A stretch of DNA of 6,597 nt from Armatimonadota bacterium (GCA_003542955.1 DPJP01000069.1:6839-13435); one strand, 5' to 3'; shown: positions 1 through 6,101, numbered from the stretch's first letter. Program-made: numbers and translations. The notes: generated by a model not told the origin, from the letters alone.

Positions 1-189
1 GAGCAGGGCCACTCCAGCGCCCGACAGGCCGCCTCGATTGCATCCGGGGCCGGCGCAGGACGTCTCTACATCGTGCATGCGCCTGCGACGGATGCCGAGG
101 CAACCCTGGCCGCTGCCAGGGAGGTGTTCCCCTCGACCTACCGGCCCGAGGCGGGGGAGACGGTCGAGGTGGGGGAGGGCTGCCCCTGA
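1..189 (+). CDS. Metallo-beta-lactamase-fold hydrolase, C-terminal fragment (5' end outside window)
   Basis: Reading frame 1 is open from the first base to a TGA at 187-189 and gives 62 residues. The fragment begins EQGHSSARQAA, continues with RLYIVHAPA, and has AREVFP about 20 residues before the end. This order (H-[ST]-[AS]-x-[EQ]-A-A, then a strand ending in a histidine, then a helix ending in FP) is typical of the C-terminus of RNase Z/YhfI-like metallo-beta-lactamase hydrolases, where the two histidines are zinc ligands. The signature HxHxDH motif would lie upstream, outside the window, so substrate and exact subfamily cannot be given. It is the only plus-strand gene and converges on the creatininase-family gene with a 21-base gap and no clear terminator hairpin. 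Family assignment is by remembered motif pattern only. Confidence 0.7.
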   Translation, partial: EQGHSSARQAASIASGAGAGRLYIVHAPATDAEATLAAAREVFPSTYRPEAGETVEVGEGCP

Positions 190-210
190 ACTGGGCCCGA
201 ATGCCGGCAC

Positions 211-1002
211 TCAGTCTGCCATGTCGTCGTGGAAGTCGGCACTCCGCGCCATGTGCTCCGGGAGCACGCGGTCCTGCTTGATGTAGCGGAGTTTGTCGAT
301 GATAGAGGCGACCCACTCCTCCAGCATCGCGCGCCCCTTCTCAGCGGTGCCCTTCTCCGGCGCTCCGCATACCGCGTCGGGCCAGGTGGCAATCCAGTTG
401 ATCGCTGTGTCTATGCCATGCTTCTGCGGCTGCGAGCCGTCAGGGTCCGGGTGCCAGTACCTGCCCTGAACCCGGTCCATCCGCACGAGCTCGGGGAAGA
501 TGGCCAGCGCGTAGCTGGTCTCCATCTCGCAGGCGTGGCCGTAGTGCTCACTCTCCATGCGGCTCGCGACATCGACTCCGGCCAACGGCGCAATTGAGTA
601 TACGCTGTATGGCTTCCGTGTCTCGAGGCTGTAGGAGGTCACTCCGCTGGTCATCGGCACGTTGCCGCCGTGCCCGTGCACGAGGACGATCCTGTCAAAG
701 CCATTGCGGTACAGCTCATCACAGATGCAGATGGTATGCTGCAGGAGTATGTCGGAGCGAATGTGCACAGCCCCGGCCCGCATGGCCGACTGGCTGACGG
801 ACGTGTACGGAAGCACCGGCAGCACGACAACCGGCTCCAACTCCGCCACGCGGTCGGTGACGTACTCGATGGTGAGCGTGTCACAGCCCAGCGGCAGGTG
901 CGGACCATGGCGCTCGAGGCTGCCGACGGGGATCAAGGCGACGCCTTCGGCCTTGCGGCGGGCCTCGGCGAGATCGTCTCCGGTGAGTTCGAGCCATTTC
1001 AT
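211..1002 (-). CDS. Creatininase-family metal-dependent amidohydrolase
   Basis: This 263-residue protein has the usual length for the creatininase family, cytoplasmic enzymes that hydrolyse amide bonds using two divalent metals. Visible motifs in order are GSLERHGPHLP (27-37) with metal-ligand candidates E30 and H32, D41 in CDTL, HGHGGN (109-114) with H111, and HACEMETS (156-163) with E159 and E161. These match the family pattern GS.EqHG.HLP..tD / NGHGGN / HAg..ETS. The ATG at 1002 is preceded by AGGAG (1011-1015) at 8-base spacing. Characterised relatives include creatininase itself, the mycofactocin peptidase MftE and the archaeal FAPy deformylase ArfB, so the family alone does not give the substrate. 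No mycofactocin or flavin-pathway genes are nearby. It is the last gene after four amidohydrolase paralogs, 117 bases downstream of the last one, and is probably cotranscribed. No signal peptide or membrane segment is seen. Confidence 0.88.
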   Translation of the reverse strand: MKWLELTGDDLAEARRKAEGVALIPVGSLERHGPHLPLGCDTLTIEYVTDRVAELEPVVVLPVLPYTSVSQSAMRAGAVHIRSDILLQHTICICDELYRNGFDRIVLVHGHGGNVPMTSGVTSYSLETRKPYSVYSIAPLAGVDVASRMESEHYGHACEMETSYALAIFPELVRMDRVQGRYWHPDPDGSQPQKHGIDTAINWIATWPDAVCGAPEKGTAEKGRAMLEEWVASIIDKLRYIKQDRVLPEHMARSADFHDDMAD

Positions 1003-1038
1003 CCGAGTGTCTCCTGTGGGTGGGCACTGCGGCAGGCC

Positions 1039-1107
1039 GCCCCGCCTGTCGGCCTTCCGTGAGCAACTCCGTGGCGCACTCGAAGCCGAACGGCGCGCAG
1101 GCGGGGC
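1039..1107 (-). repeat. Interrupted inverted repeat upstream of the creatininase-family gene
   Basis: Within the 117-base gap between paralog D and the creatininase-family gene, GCCCCGCCTG (1039-1048) is the exact reverse complement of CAGGCGGGGC (1098-1107). An adjoining pair, TCGGC (1049-1053) and GCCGA (1085-1089), extends it with an eight-base bulge on one side. Transcribed on the minus strand this could fold into a long GC-rich stem about 30 bases before the creatininase-family ribosome-binding site. No T-run follows, so it is not a standard intrinsic terminator. It may be an RNA-stability or attenuating element, or chance in GC-rich DNA. A competing small hairpin (CAGGC/GCCTG, 1033-1048) uses the same bases. 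Confidence 0.35.
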
Positions 1108-1119
1108 TCTCGCCGTCGC

Positions 1120-2019
1120 TTACCCCTTCAGCCCGAGTATCCTGATGGCGTTCTGGTGCGTGATCTTGTCGTAGACCTGCTGGGATATGCTCCCGTCGGC
1201 GAGAGCGGCGTTGAGGAAGTCACGCAGGTAGACCAGCACGTCGGACTTGTTGGTCGGGAAGCAAACATCGGTGCCGAAACAGAGCTGATCCTGGAACTCG
1301 TTCATGAACCAGTAGCCGAATTCCGGATCGCGGCTGACGGCGTTGAAGCCGCTGCCTGCGGACATGTCGCCGATGGCGTTGGGGTTCTTGCGCATCAACT
1401 CGACGACCTTGCCGCCCTCCGTGACGGGACCCTTCGGGTAGCCGCCCCAGGTCTCCTCGGTCACATCTCCGCTGATGTGCGCCCACCATGATTGCGAGTG
1501 GCACAGCCACACGAGGTCCGGGTGCCTGTCCATCTGCTCGCTCAAGCGGGGGAGACCGACGGTATCGATCATCCCGTAGGTGCCGTGGTCCCTGGTGGCG
1601 ACGTGGAAGGTCAGCGGAATCCCGGCCTTCTCGACGTGGTCGAAGAGGTTCACCACGCGCGGGTCATCGAACCACAGGTTGCAGCAGACCTCTCCGATGC
1701 CGCGGCAGCCCTGGTCCTTGTAGTAGTCGAGGATGTAGCCCAGATTGGCGTCGGGTGTGTTGAAGCAGTGGCGCGGGTCGATATTGCAGAATGGGATGAA
1801 GCGATCCGGGTAGCGCTGCCAGATGCCGATGATCTCCTCATTCGACTGCACCGTCGGCACGTTCTCGGGGTTGGTGCACGGCAGCAGCACACCGCGGTCA
1901 ATACCGGCGAAGTCGTGGAGGTCAATCAACTCCCAGGGCGTGCAGAAGCACTGGTCAGCGCTGGTGTGATAGTGCACTATCTTGTAGGGCGTGGCATGCC
2001 CGTGGATGTCGATGAACAT
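1120..2019 (-). CDS. Amidohydrolase-superfamily (Amidohydro_2-type) metal-dependent hydrolase, paralog D
   Basis: A 299-residue TIM-barrel hydrolase, the last of four tandem paralogs. The metal-ligand set of the superfamily is complete: H6 and H8 (FIDIHGH), H139 (TFHVA), H174 (CHSQ) and D251 (FGTDVC). E110 in GIGE is a further candidate active-site acid. Group signatures include PDRFIPFCNIDPR (71-83), ISGDV (182-186), SAGSGFNAVSRDPEFGY (220-236) and a C-terminal SQQVYDKI..NA.RILGL. An in-frame GTG lies nine bases upstream, but ATG at 2019 matches the N-termini of the other paralogs and has AGGAG at 8-base spacing, so it was chosen. Oddities are a second HxH (H16, H18) in the loop after the first and eleven cysteines, including CFC (24-26) and CC (112-113). 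Related enzymes hydrolyse or decarboxylate carboxylates, lactones or amides. The substrate here is unknown. The gene follows paralog C by 36 bases. Confidence 0.9.
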   Translation of the reverse strand: MFIDIHGHATPYKIVHYHTSADQCFCTPWELIDLHDFAGIDRGVLLPCTNPENVPTVQSNEEIIGIWQRYPDRFIPFCNIDPRHCFNTPDANLGYILDYYKDQGCRGIGEVCCNLWFDDPRVVNLFDHVEKAGIPLTFHVATRDHGTYGMIDTVGLPRLSEQMDRHPDLVWLCHSQSWWAHISGDVTEETWGGYPKGPVTEGGKVVELMRKNPNAIGDMSAGSGFNAVSRDPEFGYWFMNEFQDQLCFGTDVCFPTNKSDVLVYLRDFLNAALADGSISQQVYDKITHQNAIRILGLKG

Positions 2020-2027
2020 TGGCGGCA

Positions 2028-2032
2028 CTCCT
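2028..2032 (-). promoter_or_regulatory. Ribosome-binding site of paralog D (decides the start)
   Basis: AGGAG on the minus strand lies 8 bases before the ATG at 2019. It overlaps the alternative GTG start at 2028, which therefore could not use it. This supports the ATG, in line with the FIDxHxH N-terminus of the other paralogs. Confidence 0.75.
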
Positions 2033-2055
2033 GTCTGGAATCAGCGGATGTCTGG

Positions 2056-2943
2056 CTACAGCCCGAGCAGACGAACTGCATTGCCTCGCGCTATCTTGTC
2101 AAACGCCTGCTGGCTGAGCTTGCCCTGCTCGAGCCCGGCCTCCATGAACTGCTTCAGCCACACGAGCACGTCGTTGCGGTTCTTCGGCGCGCAGACGTCG
2201 GTGCCGAAGAGCAGCTTGTCCTGGTACTGCTCCATGAAGGCGTAGCCGAACTCCGGGTCGCGGCTGACGGCATTGTGGCCGCTGCCCGCGGAGAGGTCGC
2301 CATAGACGTTCGGGTGCTCAAGCACCTCCGGCACCGCACCGCCTGGCGTGACGGGGCCCTTCGGGTAGCCGCCGCGCACCTCATCGGTGACATCGCCGCT
2401 GATCTCGGACCAGAATGCCTGTGAGTGGCAGAAGAAGGTCAGGTCGGGGAACTGCTCGAGGACCCTCCGGAACCGCGGTAGGTGCAGGTCGTCGATCAGG
2501 CCGTAGGTTCCGTACTGCTTCGTGGCCACGTGGAATGTGACGGGCATCTGGCACCGTTGCGCATGGTCGAACAGATTGAGCACAAGTGGATCGTCGAAGT
2601 AGAGGTTGGCGCAGACCTCACCGATGCCCTTGCAGCCGAGGTCCTTGTAGTAGTTGATGAGGTAGCTCAGGTCGGCATCGGCCGAGTTGCCGATGTTGCG
2701 CGGGTCGACATTGCAGAACGGGATGAAGCGGTCCGGGTACTCCCTGACGATATCGAGGATGTCGATAGTCGAGTTCATCCGGTGCGAGCACTCAGGGTTG
2801 GCGCCGGGAAGGATGACGGCCTTCTCAATGCCGACCTCGTCGTACATTTCGATGAGCTGTGCCGGCGTCGCGTAGGTCTCGTCAGTGCCGTAGCGATTTG
2901 GCCCGGGCCGATCTGATGTGTGGACATGTATGTCGATGTACAT
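2056..2943 (-). CDS. Amidohydrolase-superfamily (Amidohydro_2-type) metal-dependent hydrolase, paralog C
   Basis: A 295-residue TIM-barrel hydrolase with a full set of metal-ligand candidates: H6 and H8 (YIDIHVH), H138 (TFHVA), H173 (FCHSQ) and D249 (FGTDVC), plus E109 in GIGE. It shares PDRFIPFCNVDPR, ISGDV, YPKGPVT, SAGSGHNAVSRDPEFGY and the SQQAFDKI tail with its neighbours. The loop after the HxH (residues 9-30, containing DRPGPNRYG) is unlike those of A, B and D and probably shapes the substrate pocket. Residues around 55-60 (HRMNSTID) replace the QSNE/D motif found in the other three. The ATG at 2943 has AGGAGG at 6-base spacing (2950-2955), the strongest Shine-Dalgarno in the array, and lies only 18 bases after the paralog B stop. 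It is predicted to be cytoplasmic, with no signal peptide. Fold and metal dependence are well supported; the substrate is not known. Confidence 0.91.
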   Translation of the reverse strand: MYIDIHVHTSDRPGPNRYGTDETYATPAQLIEMYDEVGIEKAVILPGANPECSHRMNSTIDILDIVREYPDRFIPFCNVDPRNIGNSADADLSYLINYYKDLGCKGIGEVCANLYFDDPLVLNLFDHAQRCQMPVTFHVATKQYGTYGLIDDLHLPRFRRVLEQFPDLTFFCHSQAFWSEISGDVTDEVRGGYPKGPVTPGGAVPEVLEHPNVYGDLSAGSGHNAVSRDPEFGYAFMEQYQDKLLFGTDVCAPKNRNDVLVWLKQFMEAGLEQGKLSQQAFDKIARGNAVRLLGL

Positions 2944-2961
2944 GACTGGCCTCCTGAGAGC

Positions 2962-3852
2962 CTAGAGCTTGAGTATCCGCTGTGCGTTCTGATGGGTGAG
3001 CTTGTCGAAGACCTGTTGGCTAATCCTGCCTTTGGCCAGCGCGTCTTCGAGGAAGTTCTTCAGGTTGATGAGGACATCGTCCTTGTTCTGCGGCCGGCAG
3101 ACATCGGTGCCGAACACGAGCTGGTCCTGAAACTCGTTGAAGAATGCGTAGCCGAACTCCGGGTCGCGGCTGACGGCGTTGTAGCCGCTGCCGGCGGACA
3201 TCTCACCGATCATGTTCGGATACTTGCGCATGAGTTCGGGGATGCGACCTCCGTCGGCGACCGACCCCTTAGGATAGCCGCCCCAGGTCTCGGGCGTCAC
3301 ATCGCCGCTGATGTGTGACCAGAAGGCGGCGGAATGGCCTAACAGCAGCAGATCGGGATGGGCCTGGAGTTGTTGCTCCAGCTTCGGCAGGCCGAACTCA
3401 TCAATCAGCCCGTACATGCCGCCCTCCTGGTGCGCGATATGGAAGATCAGCGGCATTTCGCACTTCTCGGCATGGTCGAGCAGGTTCGTCACCCGCGGAT
3501 CGTCCCACCAGAGGTTGGCGGTCATCTCGCCGATGCCGCGGCAGCCCTTGTCCTTGTAGTGGTTGATGACGAAGGAGAGATCGACATCGGGCGAATTGCG
3601 CAGCAGGCGTGGGTCGATGTTACAGAACGGGATGAAGCGGTCCGGGTACTTCCGGGCGATCATCAGGATGTCTTCATTGCTCTGTGTGAGGTAGTTGCAC
3701 TCGGGGATCGCCAGCGGGAGCATGACGCCTTTGGCGATGCCGACTTCATCGTACATCTCGATGAACTGCTCGGGCGACGCCGGGCCCGTGGTACCCGGAG
3801 CCCAGGCAATGTCTGAGATCGCCGCGATGTGGATGTGCATGTCGATGAACAT
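2962..3852 (-). CDS. Amidohydrolase-superfamily (Amidohydro_2-type) metal-dependent hydrolase, paralog B
   Basis: A 296-residue member of the same array, with metal-ligand candidates H6 and H8 (FIDMHIH), H138 (IFHIA), H173 (LGHS) and D250 (FGTDVC), and E109 in GIGE. Group motifs are present: PDRFIPFCNIDPR, ISGDV, SAGSGYNAVSRDPEFGY and SQQVFDKLTHQNAQRIL. It differs from the others in having HSAA instead of HSQx after the fourth histidine, GEM instead of GDM/GDL before SAGSG, and a terminal LKL. The loop after the HxH (AAISDIAWAPG, residues 10-20) is neutral and hydrophobic, unlike the charged loop of C and the His/Cys-rich loop of D. The ATG at 3852 has GGAGG at 6-base spacing (3859-3863). It lies 36 bases after paralog A and is presumably cotranscribed. 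The enzyme is probably cytoplasmic, and its substrate is unknown. Confidence 0.91.
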   Translation of the reverse strand: MFIDMHIHIAAISDIAWAPGTTGPASPEQFIEMYDEVGIAKGVMLPLAIPECNYLTQSNEDILMIARKYPDRFIPFCNIDPRLLRNSPDVDLSFVINHYKDKGCRGIGEMTANLWWDDPRVTNLLDHAEKCEMPLIFHIAHQEGGMYGLIDEFGLPKLEQQLQAHPDLLLLGHSAAFWSHISGDVTPETWGGYPKGSVADGGRIPELMRKYPNMIGEMSAGSGYNAVSRDPEFGYAFFNEFQDQLVFGTDVCRPQNKDDVLINLKNFLEDALAKGRISQQVFDKLTHQNAQRILKL

Positions 3853-3888
3853 CTGTTGCCTCCAGTAGTTGCCTGAGACTGCGCGGGG

Positions 3889-4779
3889 TCAGAGCCCCAG
3901 GACTCGCTGTGCGTTCTGATGTGTGATTTTGTCGAATGCCTGCTGGCTGAGCTTGCCGGCGGCCAGGCCGTCCTCGAGGAAGGTCTTGAGCTGGATCAAG
4001 AGACCGTCGGCCTGCTCGGACTTGTAGCAGTCGGTGCCCCAGCAGAGCTTGTCCTGGAACTGCTCGAGGAAGGCGTAGCCGAAATCCGGGTCGCGGCTCA
4101 CGGCGTTGTAGCCGCTGCCCGCGGAGAGATCGCCGATGAGACCGGGATACCGGCTGAGCAGCTCGGGCACACGCCCTCCCTCGGTGACCGGCCCGGTCGG
4201 GTAGCCGGCCCACTCGTCTTCGGACACATCTCCGCTGATATGCGCCCAGAATGGCTGTGAGTGGGCCAGGAAGGTGACGTCGGGGATCGCCTGCAGCGTC
4301 TTCTCCAGCAGCGGCAGGCCGAACTCGTCAATGAAGCCGTAGCAGCCGCCGGCACGGGTGGCCAGGTGGAAGGTCAGCGGCATCTGGCAGGCCGCGGCGT
4401 GCCGGAACAGGTTCCAGCAGCGGGGGTCATCAATCGGCAGGTTAGCGGTGATCTCCCCGACACCCTTGCAGCCCTTCTCCTTGTAGTGGTTGATCGGGTA
4501 GCTGAGATCGACATCGGGGGAGTTATTCTGCAGCCGCGGGTCGATGCCGCAGAACGGTATCAGGCGGTCAGGGAACATGGCAGCCGCCGCCAGGATGTCC
4601 TCATTCGACTGGATGCAGGCGCGGGGCTCGGGCTGGGTCGCCGGCAGGATGCAGCCCATGTCGATGCCGGCGCCGTCATACATGGCGACCAGCTCATCCG
4701 GGTTGCCAATGCCCTTCTCCGCGACCGGGCGCAACTCGCGCGGGTAGATGGTCGTGTGCGCGTGGATGTCGATAAACAC
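3889..4779 (-). CDS. Amidohydrolase-superfamily (Amidohydro_2-type) metal-dependent hydrolase, paralog A (GTG start)
   Basis: This is the promoter-proximal member of the array, 296 residues when started at GTG 4779. That start gives the N-terminus (V/M)FIDIHAH, colinear with the other three paralogs, and has GGAGG (4787-4791) at 7-base spacing. The frame stays open upstream to an ATG at 4944, but that extension is proline/arginine-rich, has no counterpart in the paralogs and would bury the site. Metal-ligand candidates are H6, H8, H138 (TFHLA), H173 (LAHSQ) and D250 (WGTDC), with E109 in GVGE. Group motifs DRLIPFCGIDPR, ISGDV, SAGSGYNAVSRDPDFGY and SQQAFDKITHQNAQRVLGL are present. After the catalytic aspartate it reads GTDCYKSEQ instead of GTDVC.P.N, the clearest difference near the active site. 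The substrate is unknown. Confidence 0.9.
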   Translation of the reverse strand: MFIDIHAHTTIYPRELRPVAEKGIGNPDELVAMYDGAGIDMGCILPATQPEPRACIQSNEDILAAAAMFPDRLIPFCGIDPRLQNNSPDVDLSYPINHYKEKGCKGVGEITANLPIDDPRCWNLFRHAAACQMPLTFHLATRAGGCYGFIDEFGLPLLEKTLQAIPDVTFLAHSQPFWAHISGDVSEDEWAGYPTGPVTEGGRVPELLSRYPGLIGDLSAGSGYNAVSRDPDFGYAFLEQFQDKLCWGTDCYKSEQADGLLIQLKTFLEDGLAAGKLSQQAFDKITHQNAQRVLGL

Positions 4780-4786
4780 TCGGGGA

Positions 4787-4791
4787 CCTCC
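4787..4791 (-). promoter_or_regulatory. Ribosome-binding site of paralog A (decides the start)
   Basis: GGAGG on the minus strand lies 7 bases before the GTG at 4779. It matches the spacing seen at the other array genes and selects GTG over the upstream in-frame ATG at 4944. Confidence 0.75.
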
Positions 4792-4979
4792 GGGTACGGG
4801 CTCAACGGCGTGTCTTCTGCTACAGACAGCAGAGACCAATTCGTAACCGGGCTGGGAATACCTCCCGCGGGGCGCCGATAGGCAATGAAGCGACAGGAAG
4901 CCGCACGGACAGCCACAGAGTGGGGGAGGGCAGCGGCCGGACACGACACGGCCTCGGTCTTCTCTTCACGAGCAGCAAA

Positions 4980-5007
4980 CGGGCCCACCTCACATGAGGT
5001 GGGCCCG
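4980..5007 (-). terminator. Hairpin terminator candidate after the SDR gene
   Basis: A perfect inverted repeat (GGGCCCACCTCA and its complement, with one more C-G pair outside) gives a 13-bp GC-rich stem with a 2-base loop, or 12 pairs with a 4-base loop. It starts 47 bases past the SDR stop codon and lies within the 275-base gap before paralog A. On the minus strand the stem is followed by GTTTGC, only three T residues, so it is a poor classical intrinsic terminator. It could be a weak terminator or a 3' mRNA-protecting stem. The plus-strand side has no T-run. The rest of the 275-base gap holds only the paralog A leader and no other gene. Confidence 0.65.
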
Positions 5008-5054
5008 GTGTGGTTCATCTGACGCTCCGTCGGTTCAGACGAGGCTTGTGACCA

Positions 5055-6101
5055 TCAATAGCGATGGTCGGCCTTGCCGAACATCGTCGGGAGGTTCCAG
5101 TACTCGCCGTCCTGGGCGACCCACTTGGCGGCGGCCTCGATCATCTCGTCGACGCCGTCGCGGTACGGGCCGAATTCCCTGACGCAGAACGCGTCATTGG
5201 CGATGAGGGCCGTATCGGCCTTCTGGCCCACGAACTTCGGCTCTGCGCTCAGGTAGCTGCCGAGCTTGGCACAGATCTCCTCGACGGGGGTGACAGGACC
5301 GGCGACGTTGAGAATAGTCGACGGGTTGCCGGCGACCTCGAAGCCGCGCAGCGAGCGGTCGATGGCGTCGCGCTGAGAGATCAGGTTCACGTAGGGCATC
5401 TCGAGCGAGATCGGCTCGCCTGTCTTGATCATGCGGGCGAGGTCGACAAGCACGCCGTAGCCCAGGTGCTGCGCGTACATGAGCCTGTAGTGGGTGATGC
5501 GCTGGGCCGAATGGCCGCTGGCGGAAGTGTTGAAGGCAGTCTCACGCGCGATAATCGAGTAGCCGTAGATGCCCACGGGATTAAGTACGGTGTCCTCCGT
5601 GGCACCCCCGAGGGCCGGGTCCGTGTGCGGGTAGGGATTGCCGGAGGAGAAGTTGACGATGCGGGAGTCGCCGAACTTGATGGCGACCTTGGCCGGGACG
5701 ATGGCATTGAGCAGGATTGCCTTGCCGGGGTCGCCGGATGAGCCGAACTTGAACCCGAGCATGTAGACCATGTTCTTGGTGACCGGCAGCGCGGCAAGCT
5801 CATCATCATTGCTCAGGTCGCCGGCGTGGCACTCGCAGCCCCACCGCTCGAAATGCTCGCGGGCGTGCTTGGCGTAGTCGGTGATAAACAGCCCCGACAC
5901 CATGATCTTGCGCCCGGTTGTGCCGGCCTTCTGGTCGGCCTTGACGAGTGTCTGTACGAGTTCCGGACCGACCTTGCCGTCGCCGCCGATGACCATGATA
6001 TCTCCATCGAGCTTCGCCATCATCTCGACGAGGCCATCTGTCGGCTCTGACATGAACTCGCGGAGTTCGGTCGGAGTCTTGACGTCAAGAATGCTGTTCA
6101 T
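5055..6101 (-). CDS. NAD-binding SDR / epimerase-dehydratase-like protein with atypical active site
   Basis: A 348-residue Rossmann-fold protein of the extended SDR (NAD-dependent epimerase/dehydratase) type. The dinucleotide-binding motif is GGDGKVG (39-45) after the strand DIMVI, preceded by about 35 residues resembling an extra N-terminal helix (TELREFMSEPTDG). A mid-domain RIVNFSSGNPYP (147-158) fits the strand carrying the catalytic serine. The following YGYSIIARE (179-187) sits where YGxSKxxxE is expected, but isoleucine replaces the catalytic lysine. The C-terminal half has SQRDAIDRSLRGFEVAGNP and ILNVAGP, as in sugar epimerases. ATG at 6101 is chosen because AAAGGA (6109-6114) lies 7 bases upstream and a good promoter lies 101 bases upstream. 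The longer open frame to 6473 would run through that promoter and into the nuclease gene. Cofactor binding is likely. The reaction is unknown, and a redox or epimerase step serving the neighbouring hydrolases is inference. Confidence 0.85.
   Translation of the reverse strand: MNSILDVKTPTELREFMSEPTDGLVEMMAKLDGDIMVIGGDGKVGPELVQTLVKADQKAGTTGRKIMVSGLFITDYAKHAREHFERWGCECHAGDLSNDDELAALPVTKNMVYMLGFKFGSSGDPGKAILLNAIVPAKVAIKFGDSRIVNFSSGNPYPHTDPALGGATEDTVLNPVGIYGYSIIARETAFNTSASGHSAQRITHYRLMYAQHLGYGVLVDLARMIKTGEPISLEMPYVNLISQRDAIDRSLRGFEVAGNPSTILNVAGPVTPVEEICAKLGSYLSAEPKFVGQKADTALIANDAFCVREFGPYRDGVDEMIEAAAKWVAQDGEYWNLPTMFGKADHRY

Larger units (their letters stand above)
211..4779 (-). other. Predicted five-gene hydrolase operon (paralogs A-B-C-D, creatininase-family)
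   Basis: Five minus-strand genes run in the same direction with gaps of 36, 18, 36 and 117 bases, and each has a recognisable Shine-Dalgarno sequence. No promoter-like sequence or T-tailed hairpin was seen in the three short gaps, so A-D are very probably one transcript. The creatininase-family gene is probably included, but its longer leader with an inverted repeat leaves room for separate control. No convincing sigma70 promoter was found in 4780-4979. The operon may therefore depend on read-through from the SDR gene past the 4980-5007 hairpin, or on a different sigma factor. Confidence 0.65.

Noticed and set aside
2020..2028. GTG start of paralog D three codons upstream
   Set aside because: The Shine-Dalgarno sequence overlaps this codon, and the adjacent ATG matches the other paralogs' N-termini.
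1492..2424. 310-residue plus-strand open frame opposite paralogs D and C
   Set aside because: It spans the gap between two well-supported genes on the other strand and has no recognisable motif. Long antisense frames are common in GC-rich coding DNA. The same applies to the plus-strand frames at 4261-4881 and 5064-5741.
1120..4779. Regular repetition about every 920 bases, read as a CRISPR or satellite array
   Set aside because: The period is one whole gene plus spacer. The similarity is protein-coding and imperfect, with no short direct repeats and unique spacers.
4856..4885. Possible promoter for the array (TTGCCT, with GTATTC or TATTCC as the -10)
   Set aside because: The -35 box is passable, but the -10 candidates match the consensus poorly (TATTCC three of six, at a 19-base spacing), so it cannot be supported.
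4780..4944. N-terminal extension of paralog A from ATG 4944
   Set aside because: The extra 55 residues have no counterpart in the three paralogs, and GGAGG sits correctly before GTG 4779.
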